Origin: Fibrobacter sp. UBA4375 | GTDB taxonomy: Bacteria > Fibrobacterota > Fibrobacteria > Fibrobacterales > Fibrobacteraceae | Length of the DNA stretch: 64,000 nt | Assembly: GCA_002391195.1 (NCBI GenBank) | Contig: DGRZ01000011.1 | Span: 1-64,000, forward strand | Direction of reading: 5' to 3' | Shown: piece after piece, positions 32,838-41,542 of the stretch | Position numbering within the stretch: position 1 is the stretch's first letter | Layout of the letters: each line of letters begins with the position of its first letter | The notes under the pieces: model-generated | Databases searched by the model: none | Seen by the model: only the letters and a program-made list of their open reading frames with translations | What the model was told of the DNA's origin: nothing | Made by a program: the position numbers and the translations under genes

Positions 32838-33587
32838 ATGGAACAAACCAACCTTTTACACAAGATTTTCAAACTCTGGTTTCGCCAGAAGTCCGGTGGC
32901 GGGCTTGAGGCGAAGCTCGGGTACAGGTTCAAGGACCCAGAACTTTTGGCCCATGCTCTGGTCCACCGGTCCTTCTTGTCGGGCACGGACATGCCCTACG
33001 AGAGCAACAACGAACGTCTGGAATTTTTGGGCGATTCTGTGCTGAACATGCTCACCACCGAGTTCCTTTACAAGATGTACCCCGACGACCCGGAAGGGGA
33101 GCTTTCCAAGCGGAAAAGCGCTATTGTCTCTGGCCATGCCTGCGCCCAGTCCTCTAAGGAATGGAGCCTGAGCGAGTTCATCAAGATGGGCAAGGCCGAA
33201 GCCAAGATGGGCGGTCGGGGCAAGGAAAGCATTCTGGCCGACGCCTACGAGGCGGTGCTGGGGGCGGTGTACCTGGATGGCGGGCTGGAAGAGGTCCGCG
33301 CCATTCTGAACAAGTTCCATTTCCCTCGGGCCAAGGAAATTATCGTGGCCGAAGACTTTGTGAACCACAAGAGTGCCCTGCTGGAATACCTGCAAGGAAA
33401 ACTCCATACGGTGCCGGAATACGTGCTGGTGGAAGAATCCGGACCCGAACACCAGAAACTGTTCACCACCGAAGTCCATGTGAACGGCAAGGTTTACGGT
33501 CGCGGCCAGGGCGGCAACAAGAAGAAGGCCGAGCAAGAGGCCTCCCGTGTGACGCTGGAGATGCTCTTGAAAGAGAATGACGGTTAG
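32838..33587 (+). CDS. rnc: Ribonuclease III
   Basis: 249 residues. RNase III signature 'NNERLEFLGDSVLNMLTTEFLY' (quoted only in part by family: NERLEFLGD, about 53-61) with the catalytic Asp. The second acidic cluster is 'GKESILADAYEAVLGAVYLDGG' (Glu about 141). A C-terminal double-stranded-RNA-binding domain starts at 'NHKSALLEYLQGK' and includes 'GRGQGGNKKKAEQEASRVTLEML' (partly quoted). It processes rRNA precursors and cleaves structured RNAs. Its location after acpP is common; it would be the natural enzyme to act on the long heptamer hairpins nearby, including the one just upstream of its own start (inference). Confidence 0.95.
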   Translation: MEQTNLLHKIFKLWFRQKSGGGLEAKLGYRFKDPELLAHALVHRSFLSGTDMPYESNNERLEFLGDSVLNMLTTEFLYKMYPDDPEGELSKRKSAIVSGHACAQSSKEWSLSEFIKMGKAEAKMGGRGKESILADAYEAVLGAVYLDGGLEEVRAILNKFHFPRAKEIIVAEDFVNHKSALLEYLQGKLHTVPEYVLVEESGPEHQKLFTTEVHVNGKVYGRGQGGNKKKAEQEASRVTLEMLLKENDG

Positions 33588-33591
33588 AGTC

Positions 33592-33634
33592 TCGTCATCC
33601 TGAACGGAGTGCGAAGCACGAAGTGAAGGATCCA
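33592..33634 (-). repeat. Family-A-related palindromic element upstream of the OppA-like gene
   Basis: 'cgtcatcctgaacggagtgc' ... 'gaaggatccaga': the inverse of GGATCCTTC...TCAGGATGACG. The arms ATCCT/AGGAT lie outside an inner 'gtgcgaagcac' hairpin. Related to the copy inside the SNF2 gene (42452-42484). Confidence 0.7.
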
Positions 33635-33651
33635 GACCTGAGGATTTGATT

Positions 33652-35472
33652 ATGAAAAGAGATAAAATGCAATTACGGCCTACGGTGTTGGCTGTCGCGA
33701 CGTCCCTGATGGTGGTATCCCTCGCCCTAACTGCCTGCAATGAGCAGGGCTCTGCGGGCACGAAGTCCGCGGGCAAGAACGTTGATTTAAACTGCTCCGA
33801 GTTGCCGGTCGACACCACTGCCACGGGCGAGTTCGACCCCATAGCCTCGAAAGACGCCCGCCCTTGCGGAACGATTACACTTTGGGGCTCCGCCATGCCT
33901 AAGTCCTTTAACATGTGGGAAGACTACAACAGCTTCTCCGCCGAACTGATGGGCATGATGTTCGAGCCTCTCGTGAGCCTGCACAGTACCGAAGACCGGG
34001 AAGTGGGAATCCTGGCGGACAGCTGGAATGTGTCCGAAGACGGCAAGACGTTTACCTTCCACGTGGACCCGCGGGCCAAGTGGAGCGACGGTAAGCCGGT
34101 GACTGCCGAAGATGTGCAGTTCTACTACGACGTCATCATGGATGAGAAGAACCTGACGCCCATATTCAAGGTGGGGCTTAGCCGCTTTGACCGCCCCGAA
34201 ATCGTGGATAGCCTTACCATTAAGATGACTGCGAAGGAAAGCCACTGGGGTAACTTCTGGGAGGCGGCGGGCATGCTTGCGTTCCCGAAGCACGCCTGGG
34301 CAGGGAAGGACTTTAACCAGATCCGCTACGAATTCCCGGTGGTTTCGGGCCCGTACAAGATCAAGACCTTCCGCGAAGACCGCTATGTGGAACTTGCCCG
34401 CCGTGCCGACTGGTGGGGCTTCAAGAAGAACTGGAACCGCGGCAAGTACAACTTCGAAAAAATCCGCTACCGTTTCATGAATGACCAGACGAAGGCACTT
34501 GAGGCCTTTAAGAAGCAGGACATTAACGCCTACGCCATTTACACCAGCAGCATCTGGATGAAACAGACTGACTTTGACGCCTTGCAGAAGGGTTGGGCGG
34601 TCAAGCAACGTGTCTTCAACAAGGAACCTATCGGTTTCCAGGGGATGGCCATCAACCTGCGCAAGCCGCAGTTCCAGGACGTACGCGTACGCCGCGCCCT
34701 CAACATGCTTTTGAATCGCGAAGCCATGAACGAAAAGTACATGTACAACCAGTACTTCTTGCTCAACAGCTATTATCCTGATCTGTGGGAAGGTAACCAG
34801 AATCCCACGGCACCGCTCTACAAGTTCAACCCGGATAGCGCCCGCGCCCTCTTTGCGGAAGCGGGCTACAAAGTGAATGCCCAGGGCGTGCTCGAGAAGG
34901 ATGGCAAACCGTTCGCCATCAACTTTATTACGAGCCAAGAAGACTTGCGCCACCTCACGCTTTTCCAGGAAGACCTGAAGAAGGTGGGCGTCGTGGCGAC
35001 CATCGAACAGATGTCGCAGAGTACCTTGCGCAAGCGCCTTGACGATGCAGACTTTGACCTTTACTGGGTGAACTGGGGCGCGGGCCGCCTCCGCGACCCG
35101 GAAGCCAGCTGGTATTCCACAACCGCACTGCAGAAGGGCACGAACAACCTGGCCGGTGTGCAGGACAAGGTGGTGGATAGCTTAATCAACTTGCAGAAGA
35201 CGGAATTTGATTTGGCCAAGCGTAACGAAATCTTGAAAGCGCTGGACAACCGCCTGGCTGAAATCGTGCCGTACGTGCTCATGTGGCAATGCGACCACCA
35301 CCGCATTCTCTACTGGAACCGCTACGGTACGCCCGAAAAGGTCTTTGACCGCTTCAATCGCGAAGACGCGATTCCCGTTTACTGGTGGCTGGACCCCACG
35401 AAGTCTGCCGCCCTCGACAAGGCCATGAAGGCCGGAGAGAGCCTGCCGATTCCGGAATACGATATCAAGTAG
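33652..35472 (+). CDS. Peptide ABC transporter substrate-binding lipoprotein (SBP family 5, OppA-like)
   Basis: 606 residues from the ATG at 33652 ('gagga' 7 bp upstream). Lipobox 'VVSLALTAC' (about residue 28). The body fits family-5 extracellular solute-binding proteins: 'MMFEPLVSL', 'LADSWNVSEDGKTFTFHVDPRAKWSDGKPVTAEDVQFYYD' (partly quoted), 'VRRALNMLLNREAMNEKY' and 'NPDSARALFAEAGY' at expected spacing. It would capture peptides or related solutes and deliver them to an ABC importer; no permease genes adjoin it. A plausible partner ATPase is the OppF-like protein at 20457. A bidirectional terminator follows. Confidence 0.9.
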   Translation: MKRDKMQLRPTVLAVATSLMVVSLALTACNEQGSAGTKSAGKNVDLNCSELPVDTTATGEFDPIASKDARPCGTITLWGSAMPKSFNMWEDYNSFSAELMGMMFEPLVSLHSTEDREVGILADSWNVSEDGKTFTFHVDPRAKWSDGKPVTAEDVQFYYDVIMDEKNLTPIFKVGLSRFDRPEIVDSLTIKMTAKESHWGNFWEAAGMLAFPKHAWAGKDFNQIRYEFPVVSGPYKIKTFREDRYVELARRADWWGFKKNWNRGKYNFEKIRYRFMNDQTKALEAFKKQDINAYAIYTSSIWMKQTDFDALQKGWAVKQRVFNKEPIGFQGMAINLRKPQFQDVRVRRALNMLLNREAMNEKYMYNQYFLLNSYYPDLWEGNQNPTAPLYKFNPDSARALFAEAGYKVNAQGVLEKDGKPFAINFITSQEDLRHLTLFQEDLKKVGVVATIEQMSQSTLRKRLDDADFDLYWVNWGAGRLRDPEASWYSTTALQKGTNNLAGVQDKVVDSLINLQKTEFDLAKRNEILKALDNRLAEIVPYVLMWQCDHHRILYWNRYGTPEKVFDRFNREDAIPVYWWLDPTKSAALDKAMKAGESLPIPEYDIK

Positions 35473-35539
35473 GTCGGCGCAATGCGCCTTTGAGGTGTGA
35501 GCGCGGGACAAAGTCCCTTTGAGGTCGCTTTGCTTTGAG

Positions 35540-35578
35540 AAAAAAAGAGCGTGCTGAAAATCAGCACGCCTCTCTTTT
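35540..35578. terminator. Bidirectional intrinsic terminator
   Basis: Perfect stem gcgtgctga/tcagcacgc (35549-35557 and 35561-35569) with an AAA loop, flanked by a run of A on the left and 'ctctctttt' on the right. It serves both the OppA-like gene (+) and the convergent barrel-protein gene (-). Confidence 0.87.
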
Positions 35579-35643
35579 AAGCATTTTCGGTCTCATCTGA
35601 GAATTCTCTGCTCAATGCTCAGAGCGCTCTGCGCGACCTCAAA

Positions 35644-35661
35644 GCCTTGCTTACGCAAGGC
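35644..35661. other. Small perfect hairpin next to the barrel-protein stop
   Basis: gccttgc-ttac-gcaaggc, a 7-bp perfect stem 14 bp from the stop of the minus-strand barrel gene. The neighbouring 'gcgacctcaaag' is the complement of 'ctttgaggtcgc' at about 35518-35529, on the other side of the bidirectional terminator, so the whole gap is an inverted structure about 150 nt long. Confidence 0.6.
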
Positions 35662-35675
35662 GACCTGATACCTCT

Positions 35676-36452
35676 TTAGAAGAAGAATTCAGCACCGACG
35701 TAGAGACCGGTTGCGTCGCCGTCATCAACCTTTCCGCTGCGGACAAAGAGTTTGGCAATCAAGTCCAGCTGGTTGGGAATCACGAAGTAGTCTGCACCCA
35801 GCCAGATGTTGATTTGCTTGTTGCCGTCGTCATTGTGTCCTCTTTCCGTTCCGTGGTCGTCCCAGGTGCTTTCGGTCAAGCGGTATTTGAGTTGCAGGCC
35901 AACGAAGGGGGTCACGCCCACGTCGGGAACGGTGTATGCCAATTCGCCACCCAGATGGATGTCAAGTCCGCGTTCATAGTTGTCGTGTTCAAAACCCCAG
36001 AGAACGCCGGCTTCGGTACCGAACTTCATGCCGGGAACTTCGTTGATGGGCATGCTGAACTGAGCACCAGCGTAAATGAAGATTTCATCGCTGGTAACCT
36101 CATCGCCGCCGATAGGCAAATGAACATCGCCAAAAATGGTAATCATGGGAGCAATTCCATAACGGACTCCCAAAGTCAGGTCACGGAGACCGTCACCGCC
36201 GTTGGCGCAGCCATCACAATCCGTTTCGCTCCAGAGCTGATAACCCCAGCCTTGCAGGGACAGTTCCAAATTCTGAATCAGGCTGTAGCGAGCTCCGATT
36301 TTGAGACCTGCTTGAGACCAGTCGTGGTCCCAGTCGTAGTAGAGGCCAGCTTCGGCGGAACCCTTGCCAGCTTCCAGAACCGGGTAGTAGTTCCAGGTGG
36401 CGAATGCGGCACTTGCGGCAATTGCCGAGGCCAGAGCGATTTTCTTGAACAT
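35676..36452 (-). CDS. Outer-membrane beta-barrel protein
   Basis: 258 residues; signal peptide 'MFKKIALASAIAASAAFA', then alternating beta-strands with aromatic ends ('AEAGLYYDWDHDWSQAGLKIGARYSLIQNLELSLQGWGYQLW', partly quoted here as one strand pair set), and a C-terminal Phe ('AEFFF') typical of BAM-assembled barrels. About 10-12 strands are expected, as in OmpW/MtrB-like or transporter-type small porins; no specific family is certain. A Cys pair lies in a loop ('ETDCDGCANGG'). Ribosome site 'aaggag' is 4-10 bp upstream on the minus strand. Gene is monocistronic. Confidence 0.75.
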   Translation of the reverse strand: MFKKIALASAIAASAAFATWNYYPVLEAGKGSAEAGLYYDWDHDWSQAGLKIGARYSLIQNLELSLQGWGYQLWSETDCDGCANGGDGLRDLTLGVRYGIAPMITIFGDVHLPIGGDEVTSDEIFIYAGAQFSMPINEVPGMKFGTEAGVLWGFEHDNYERGLDIHLGGELAYTVPDVGVTPFVGLQLKYRLTESTWDDHGTERGHNDDGNKQINIWLGADYFVIPNQLDLIAKLFVRSGKVDDGDATGLYVGAEFFF

Positions 36453-36518
36453 GGAAAACTCCTTGAATGCGTTATTTTCGAGCGCAAATATAGAAAAAGG
36501 AGTGGCGCGGTTCTTGCG

Positions 36519-37718
36519 CTAACCCTTGAACTTCAGGAATTTCCAGAGGTATTTGGCTGATTGCAAAGGAGTCATGAGGAACGCCGACTTTTTGTAGCCG
36601 CTGAGGGCGAAGCCCTGCAACACCTTGTAGAGCCCGATTTGCTCGTCGCGGTCGATGTTCAGCAGGAACTTGCGGAACTTGAATTCAAAGTCGTGGGTGC
36701 TTCCGAACTTGAGGTAACAGGTGTTCTCGTAGTTCTTGAGGAATGCCTTTGAAAGGTTTCCGCATTCCAGGCCCTGGTGCACGGTATTGGCACAATACCG
36801 TCCGGCCCGCATGGCCGCCGCGATGCCGCCTCCGGTGAGGGGGTTCGTGTGGTGGGCGGCGTCGCCCACCAGGGCAAAACGGTCCAGGATGTAACTCTTG
36901 AGGGTGCTGGAGACCGGCACGAGTCCTCCCACCACCTTGTTCACCTTGGAACCTGGGAACAGCTTGTCTAGCCATTCCTGGGTGGTTTCTAGGATGTTCT
37001 TTTCGTGCTTGCCGCCGAACAGAAATCCCGCACCGAAGTTGGTGACGTTCGATTTCTGCTTCGGGAAACTCCAGATGTAGCCGTCGTTGATAAAGTCGTG
37101 GCCTTGCCAGAAGGTTAGGTAGTCGGGTTTTGTCAGCAGGCCTTCTACCTGAATGTCCACGCCGGTGCAGGTCATGGTGGGGGCCTGCAGGCACTTGAGC
37201 CCGAGACTCCGTCCGATGCGGGCCTCTACGCCTTCTGCCGAAATGACCATCTTGGCCCGGACTTCAGATGTGCGCACAGCATCCCCGAGACCTTCTACCA
37301 CACGGACTGTGCGGTAGCCGTTGGGTTCCTTGCCCATTACGTCACTTACGGACTCGGCTCGGGCAAGGGTCACCAGTTCTACGCCGTCATTTTCGGCCAG
37401 GTGGGCGAGCAACGGGTCGAACTTTTCGCGGTTCAGCATGAGCCCCATGCCGGGCTTCGGGACCTCGATGTTCACGCCTGCAGGGCCGTAGATGTAGATG
37501 CCGTTGATGATGGTCTCGATACAGTCTTCGTCGATAGGGCCGTAGCTTTCCAGGTCTGAAAGGTTTGTGCTGGCCTCGCCGCAACGCACGGGGTAGCCGA
37601 TTTTTTCGCGTTTCTCTAAAAGCAGCACGGAGCGGCCACGCTTTGCAAGTTCTCGGGCGGCAACGGAACCGCCGGGGCCCGCGCCGATAACCACAACGTC
37701 ATATTCTTCACGAAGCAT
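36519..37718 (-). CDS. FAD-dependent oxidoreductase, geranylgeranyl-reductase family
   Basis: 399 residues from the ATG at 37718, chosen for its 'gaggtgg' ribosome site; the frame begins 15 bp earlier. N-terminal Rossmann motif 'DVVVIGAGPGGSVAARELAKRG' (partly quoted: GAGPGGSVAA), then 'PVRCGEAS', the second FAD motif 'DRFALVGDAAHHTNPLTGGGIAAAM' (GD...P motif), and a helical C-terminus. The family reduces isoprenoid chains (archaeal lipids, chlorophyll side chain, menaquinone) or other substrates. The start overlaps the end of a 2[4Fe-4S] ferredoxin gene, which very likely supplies electrons. Substrate unknown; menaquinone tail saturation is one possibility (inference). Confidence 0.85.
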   Translation of the reverse strand: MLREEYDVVVIGAGPGGSVAARELAKRGRSVLLLEKREKIGYPVRCGEASTNLSDLESYGPIDEDCIETIINGIYIYGPAGVNIEVPKPGMGLMLNREKFDPLLAHLAENDGVELVTLARAESVSDVMGKEPNGYRTVRVVEGLGDAVRTSEVRAKMVISAEGVEARIGRSLGLKCLQAPTMTCTGVDIQVEGLLTKPDYLTFWQGHDFINDGYIWSFPKQKSNVTNFGAGFLFGGKHEKNILETTQEWLDKLFPGSKVNKVVGGLVPVSSTLKSYILDRFALVGDAAHHTNPLTGGGIAAAMRAGRYCANTVHQGLECGNLSKAFLKNYENTCYLKFGSTHDFEFKFRKFLLNIDRDEQIGLYKVLQGFALSGYKKSAFLMTPLQSAKYLWKFLKFKG

Positions 37719-37902
37719 CGGCCACCTCTTCAAGCGATAGCGCCCCTACGGGGCATGCCCTGGTGCAGGTGCCGCACTTGGTGCATTTCTCGTGGTCGAT
37801 TTGCAGGTCCAGGTTGTACATGTCTAACGCCATGGCGGGGCATACGCCAACGCAGCCTGCGCATTCCAGGCATTTCTTTCTATCATGGACCAGTCTTTTC
37901 AC
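37708..37902 (-). CDS. 2[4Fe-4S] ferredoxin
   Basis: 64 residues with two complete cluster motifs: 'CLECAGCVGVCP' and 'CTKCGTCTRACP'. The sequence is of the small bacterial/clostridial type with a slightly basic N-terminus ('MKRLVHDRKK'). It overlaps the flavoprotein gene by 11 bp, implying translational coupling and roughly equal amounts of donor and acceptor. It is first in a two-gene unit read on the minus strand. Confidence 0.92.
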   Translation of the reverse strand: MKRLVHDRKKCLECAGCVGVCPAMALDMYNLDLQIDHEKCTKCGTCTRACPVGALSLEEVADAS

Positions 37903-37925
37903 AATGTAAAATATACAAAATATGG

Positions 37926-37993
37926 GAGATCCCCGACCAAGTCGGGGATGACAAGGGAGGGTAATCGGGGATGACCCCGGAACAGGTCCGGGG
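37926..37993. repeat. Two palindromic elements upstream of the ferredoxin gene
   Basis: First, family A: atccccgac-caa-gtcggggat then gac (37929-37952). Second, ccccgga-acagg-tccgggg (37975-37993), preceded by 'atcggggatga', which repeats part of the first. Both are perfect stems. They fill the gap between the ferredoxin start and the end of the 38034-39545 gene. Confidence 0.78.
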
Positions 37994-38033
37994 CAGGCTC
38001 GGGGAGGGATGCGTGGGGTTGACTATGGAAAGG

Positions 38034-39545
38034 TTATGTTTCGGGCTCTTGTTCGGGCTCGTTCTCTTCCTTGGCGGGTTTCAGGCTTTCGGCCTTGTCC
38101 AGCATCTTGCGGGCCTGCACCGCCAAAATGTCGCCGTCGCCCAGTTCCAGAACCTTGTTCAAGCGGGCGATGCCCTGCTCCAAATCCCAGTTTTTGTTGA
38201 CCCGGATTTCGCCGATGTTGTAGAGGGCGCGTCGCGCCAGGGTCACGTTGGTTTCCAGGGAAAGTCCTTTTTCCAGAAGGACAAGGGCAGAATCCAGGCT
38301 GGTCTTGGATTTGGCCGTTTCGCCCCATTCCAGCCACTGGGCGCTGGGAACCTCGATAAACACGCTGGGGCTGGTCATCAGGTCTGCGAGTTTCTTGATG
38401 GTGGGGGCGTCGACAGGATGTTCCTGCAAGAGGGCGTTCATCGCCTGACTCAAAATGCGCTGTGCCGATTCAAAGTGGGCCTTGTTTGCCTCGTCCAGTC
38501 CCTGGTCTATGAGGGCCCTGTTCCGAGCTTTCCGCGCGGCCATCGGGTTTGCCGCCGCGTTTTTCTTGAGTCGTTCTGCCAGGGCGTCGGCCTGATGCTC
38601 TTGGATAGTCTTGAGCCTGCGGGGAATCTTGCATCCGGCCAAGGCGCCGAGCCCGAAGGTTACGAGGCTTGCCATGCCCACGGCGCCGAAAATGCCGCCG
38701 TTCAGCGCGAAGTTCACCAGGACATCCAAGAAGACGCCCGCGATGGCAATCCCTTTCGTGAGTGTCGAGACCTTGTCGTTAGAAGGCGGGAATGCCACCG
38801 CTCCCAGCATAAAGCACAGGGCGACACTTGCGCCCATGTACCGCTCCACCGCGTAGTGGTCAAAGAAGGACGTTGCCGTAAAGAGAGACACGAAAATTCC
38901 GCCAACGAGGACAAGTCCTGCTGCAATGCCGGACGCAACCGCCACGCCCCACCGGTCTGAAAGCCTGTAGTAGGCGAAGCAGAAGAATCCTGCGAACAGC
39001 AAGAAACTCAACACTCCCGGAAAAAGAATCCAGCTGGTCAAAAGCCGGTCGTATTCTTCTTCGGCGGGCACAAAGGCCAGACGGTAGCGCAGGTGCTTGT
39101 CGGTGTAAGCCTTGATCCACTTGTTCTGTTCGCGGACAAAGTCATTTTCTTTAGGATAGTAGTTGTGCTCCTTGATAAATTCTTCCTTGCCGCCCTTGAT
39201 TTCCCACCATTCCCGGAACTCCTTTTTCATCTGTTCTATGCGGTCTTCTACCACCAGGGCGCCGTTCTCTTTCAGGTAGCGTTCACGGAATTGCTCGAAC
39301 TCTTCGTTTCGGGTCTTTTCGTCGGCCTTGAGACCAACGGATTCGAACTGCTTGGCTCCTTCGGTTTCCCACCACTGGTCAAAGGTTTTCTCGATGTTGG
39401 ATTCCCGCTGTTTCTGCTTGATTTGCGGCGAAAGGGCGGTGACGGCGTTGAAAATGCCGATGGCAATCACCAGTCCGAAAACGATATAGTGGTGGACCTT
39501 GAGTCCTTTCAAAAAATCCTTGATGTTATCCAAAATGTCTCCCAT
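38034..39545 (-). CDS. Multi-pass membrane protein with helical-repeat C-terminus
   Basis: 503 residues. A first membrane segment at about 20-40 is followed by a long charged helical region (about 45-160, many 'EQMKKEFREWWEIKGG'-type segments). A cluster of about five hydrophobic segments comes next (about 170-320: 'WILFPGVLSFLLFAGFFCFAYY', 'GVAVASGIAAGLVLVGGIFV' and so on). The C-terminal cytoplasmic part (about 345-490) looks TPR-like ('RALIDQGLDEANKAHFESAQRIL', 'LDSALVLLEKGLSLETNVTLARRAL', partly quoted). No named family. It lies 4 bp downstream of the kinase-like gene, so it may be its membrane partner or substrate. Confidence 0.62.
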   Translation of the reverse strand: MGDILDNIKDFLKGLKVHHYIVFGLVIAIGIFNAVTALSPQIKQKQRESNIEKTFDQWWETEGAKQFESVGLKADEKTRNEEFEQFRERYLKENGALVVEDRIEQMKKEFREWWEIKGGKEEFIKEHNYYPKENDFVREQNKWIKAYTDKHLRYRLAFVPAEEEYDRLLTSWILFPGVLSFLLFAGFFCFAYYRLSDRWGVAVASGIAAGLVLVGGIFVSLFTATSFFDHYAVERYMGASVALCFMLGAVAFPPSNDKVSTLTKGIAIAGVFLDVLVNFALNGGIFGAVGMASLVTFGLGALAGCKIPRRLKTIQEHQADALAERLKKNAAANPMAARKARNRALIDQGLDEANKAHFESAQRILSQAMNALLQEHPVDAPTIKKLADLMTSPSVFIEVPSAQWLEWGETAKSKTSLDSALVLLEKGLSLETNVTLARRALYNIGEIRVNKNWDLEQGIARLNKVLELGDGDILAVQARKMLDKAESLKPAKEENEPEQEPET

Positions 39546-39549
39546 GACA

Positions 39550-40647
39550 CTACCTGTTGTATTCCCTGAGCTGGTTCCACAAGAAGTCGGTGTTCACGTC
39601 CCGATAACCCAGGGCGTTGACCTTCTCCCTTAATTTGTGCGCGATTTCGAAAAGGTTCGGGCAGCTTTGCATCCGCTCGAAACTGTCAAAAATGGTGAGC
39701 CTGTCGATCCATTCCGAAAGCTCTGGGAATCTCGGGTCCTGGAACTTGTTTTCTCGGCCGGTCTTCAGGTATTCCAGGTAGCGGTCCGTAATACGGTAGC
39801 CGTCTTCGGTAAAGATGTCCATGGCCCGTGGGAACAGTTTTTCGCCAGTAAGGTACTCGTGGACGATGATGCCGAAACTGAAATAATCCACCGAAGACGA
39901 AAGGTTCTCGCCCATGATGGCCTGCTCGGGAGCGCTGTAGCAGGGCGTGAGCTGTCCGCCATACTCGTTCACCGTCTCTCGCAGTTTCGCCTGGGCGTAA
40001 CCGAAATCGCAGATGAGAATCTTGTGGTTGTTCTTGTGCAGGGGGTTCTGGCACAAGAGCAGGTTCTTGGGCTTCAAGTCCTTGTGGATGACCTGGTAGT
40101 AGTGCAGCTGGCTGATGGTGTTGGCCAGGTAGGCAATCTGGGCGATGCGGTGGAGAATCTCGTCGTCAGTGAGCTTTGTCTTGAACATCTTGTCCAGGGA
40201 GCAGCCCTTGATGAATTCCATCTTTAGGTAGGGGTGCCTGCCGGCGAGGCCTCCGCCAAAACTCTGGACCACGCCTTCGATGTTGGTGGCGCGAATCAGG
40301 TTGTTGATGCGGATTTCGTCCTGGAATGCGCTCAGGAGCATATTCAGACGGTGGAGGCGATTCTTGCCCGGTGCCGCCCAGAACTTGCAGATTTTTACGA
40401 CGATTTCCTGCTCGCCAAAATGGTCGTTGTAACCGGGATGCTCAATCCAGAAATTTGCCCGATACAAGTTGTTGGTGCCCTCTAGGGTGAGGGGTTCCAC
40501 CAGCTCGATTTTTTCCATGGCGCCGCTGTGCAAGAATTCCGGGTTCTGGTCGAACCACCTTTGGTATTCTTCCATGGTGTAATGTGGCCGGAGTGCCAGG
40601 TTTCTTGACACTCTGTCCAAGGTCTCGGCAAGGATGTTCCTGAGCAT
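39550..40647 (-). CDS. Ser/Thr protein kinase-like protein
   Basis: 365 residues. Kinase-like core with catalytic loop 'HKDLKPKNLLL' (about 187), Mg-binding 'DFGYA' (about 214), activation-segment end 'YSAPEQA' and 'DYFSFGIIVHEYLTGEKLFP'. The ATP-lysine is probably in 'VVKICKF' (about 83-86). The usual glycine-rich GxGxxG loop is not evident; the region reads 'TLEGTNNLYRANFW', so nucleotide binding may be unusual. Residues 1-45 and the C-terminal ~80 residues are extra. No membrane segment is present, unlike PknB-type kinases, but the adjacent gene encodes a membrane protein and could anchor it. Confidence 0.82.
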   Translation of the reverse strand: MLRNILAETLDRVSRNLALRPHYTMEEYQRWFDQNPEFLHSGAMEKIELVEPLTLEGTNNLYRANFWIEHPGYNDHFGEQEIVVKICKFWAAPGKNRLHRLNMLLSAFQDEIRINNLIRATNIEGVVQSFGGGLAGRHPYLKMEFIKGCSLDKMFKTKLTDDEILHRIAQIAYLANTISQLHYYQVIHKDLKPKNLLLCQNPLHKNNHKILICDFGYAQAKLRETVNEYGGQLTPCYSAPEQAIMGENLSSSVDYFSFGIIVHEYLTGEKLFPRAMDIFTEDGYRITDRYLEYLKTGRENKFQDPRFPELSEWIDRLTIFDSFERMQSCPNLFEIAHKLREKVNALGYRDVNTDFLWNQLREYNR

Positions 40648-40664
40648 GCGTCCAAAGATAGCTA

Positions 40665-40740
40665 ATTCGGAATTCAGAGTTCAGAATTCAGAGTTGCATT
40701 TTAAATAATTCTGAAATCCGAAATCCGAATTCTGAAATTT
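40665..40740. repeat. Inverted heptamer array, ATTCAGA/ATTCGGA theme
   Basis: Left arm: attcgga, attcaga, gttcaga, attcaga (40665-40692). Spacer of about 15 nt. Right arm: attctga, aatccga, aatccga, attctga (40708-40735). An alignment of one arm with the reverse complement of the other gives about 24 of 31 matches, with most differences being A/G exchanges. Confidence 0.85.
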
Positions 40741-40741
40741 C

Positions 40742-41542
40742 TTATTCCATCGTCTTTTCCAAGGCTTTGGTAATCACGTCGTAGGCGTCATCTACCGTGT
40801 CGCAGAAATGGAACAGCTTGATGTCGTCCTTGTCGATCATTCCTGTTTCGGCCAGGTAGTTCCAGTTGAGAACCTTGTTCCAGTACTTGCTGCCGAAAAT
40901 GACCACGGGCATGCGGTCGCCGTATTTTTTGGTCTGGATGAGGGTGAGGATTTCGAACATCTCGTCCAGGGTGCCAAAACCGCCGGGGAAAACTACCATG
41001 GCCCTGGCCAACTTCATGAACCAGTATTTACGGATAAAGAAGTAGCGGAACTGCAGGTTCAGTTTGTCGTCGATATAGGGGTTGGGGTGCTGCTCGAAGG
41101 GGAGCCTGATGTTGAGGCCGACGGAAGAAGTTCCTACGTCGTTGGCGCCACGGTTGCCCGCTTCCATGATGCCCGGGCCGCCGCCGGTCATGATGGCAAA
41201 ACCCTTGTGCTGCTTGTTGGCCCAGCGGCCAAGCTTTGCGCCCAGTTCGTGGGCGGCGTCGTAGTATTCCGCTACGGTTTCCAGACGTTTAAGGCGAGCC
41301 AGTTCCTTTTTGTCCTTGCAGCCCTTCATGCGCTTCTTGATTTCTGCCATGGGCAGCGTGCGTGCCGAACCGAAGAACACGATGGTGTTCTGGACACCTT
41401 CCTGCTGGAAAATCTGGTTGGGTGCCATGAATTCGGCGATAATCCTGATGGGGCGGCCACTGTCGCTGTCGATAAAGTCCATGTTGTGGTAAATCATCTT
41501 GCTCGGAATTGTCGAAATTGCCTGTTTCTTCTTTGCTGCCAT
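40742..41542 (-). CDS. LOG-family protein (TIGR00730/lysine-decarboxylase-like nucleoside phosphoribohydrolase)
   Basis: 266 residues from the ATG at 41542, with 'aaggag' 6 bp upstream; an upstream in-frame extension lacks a ribosome site. Family motifs: 'GSARTLP', 'MTGGGPGIMEAGNRGA' (about 120) and 'VVFPGGFGTLDEMFEILTLIQTKK' (PGGxGTxxE motif). LOG enzymes cleave cytokinin-type or purine nucleoside 5'-monophosphates to the base and ribose phosphate. This member has a longer N-terminal part (about 80 residues before the core), as in the larger bacterial PpnN-like or type-II LOGs. Monocistronic. Confidence 0.88.
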   Translation of the reverse strand: MAAKKKQAISTIPSKMIYHNMDFIDSDSGRPIRIIAEFMAPNQIFQQEGVQNTIVFFGSARTLPMAEIKKRMKGCKDKKELARLKRLETVAEYYDAAHELGAKLGRWANKQHKGFAIMTGGGPGIMEAGNRGANDVGTSSVGLNIRLPFEQHPNPYIDDKLNLQFRYFFIRKYWFMKLARAMVVFPGGFGTLDEMFEILTLIQTKKYGDRMPVVIFGSKYWNKVLNWNYLAETGMIDKDDIKLFHFCDTVDDAYDVITKALEKTME

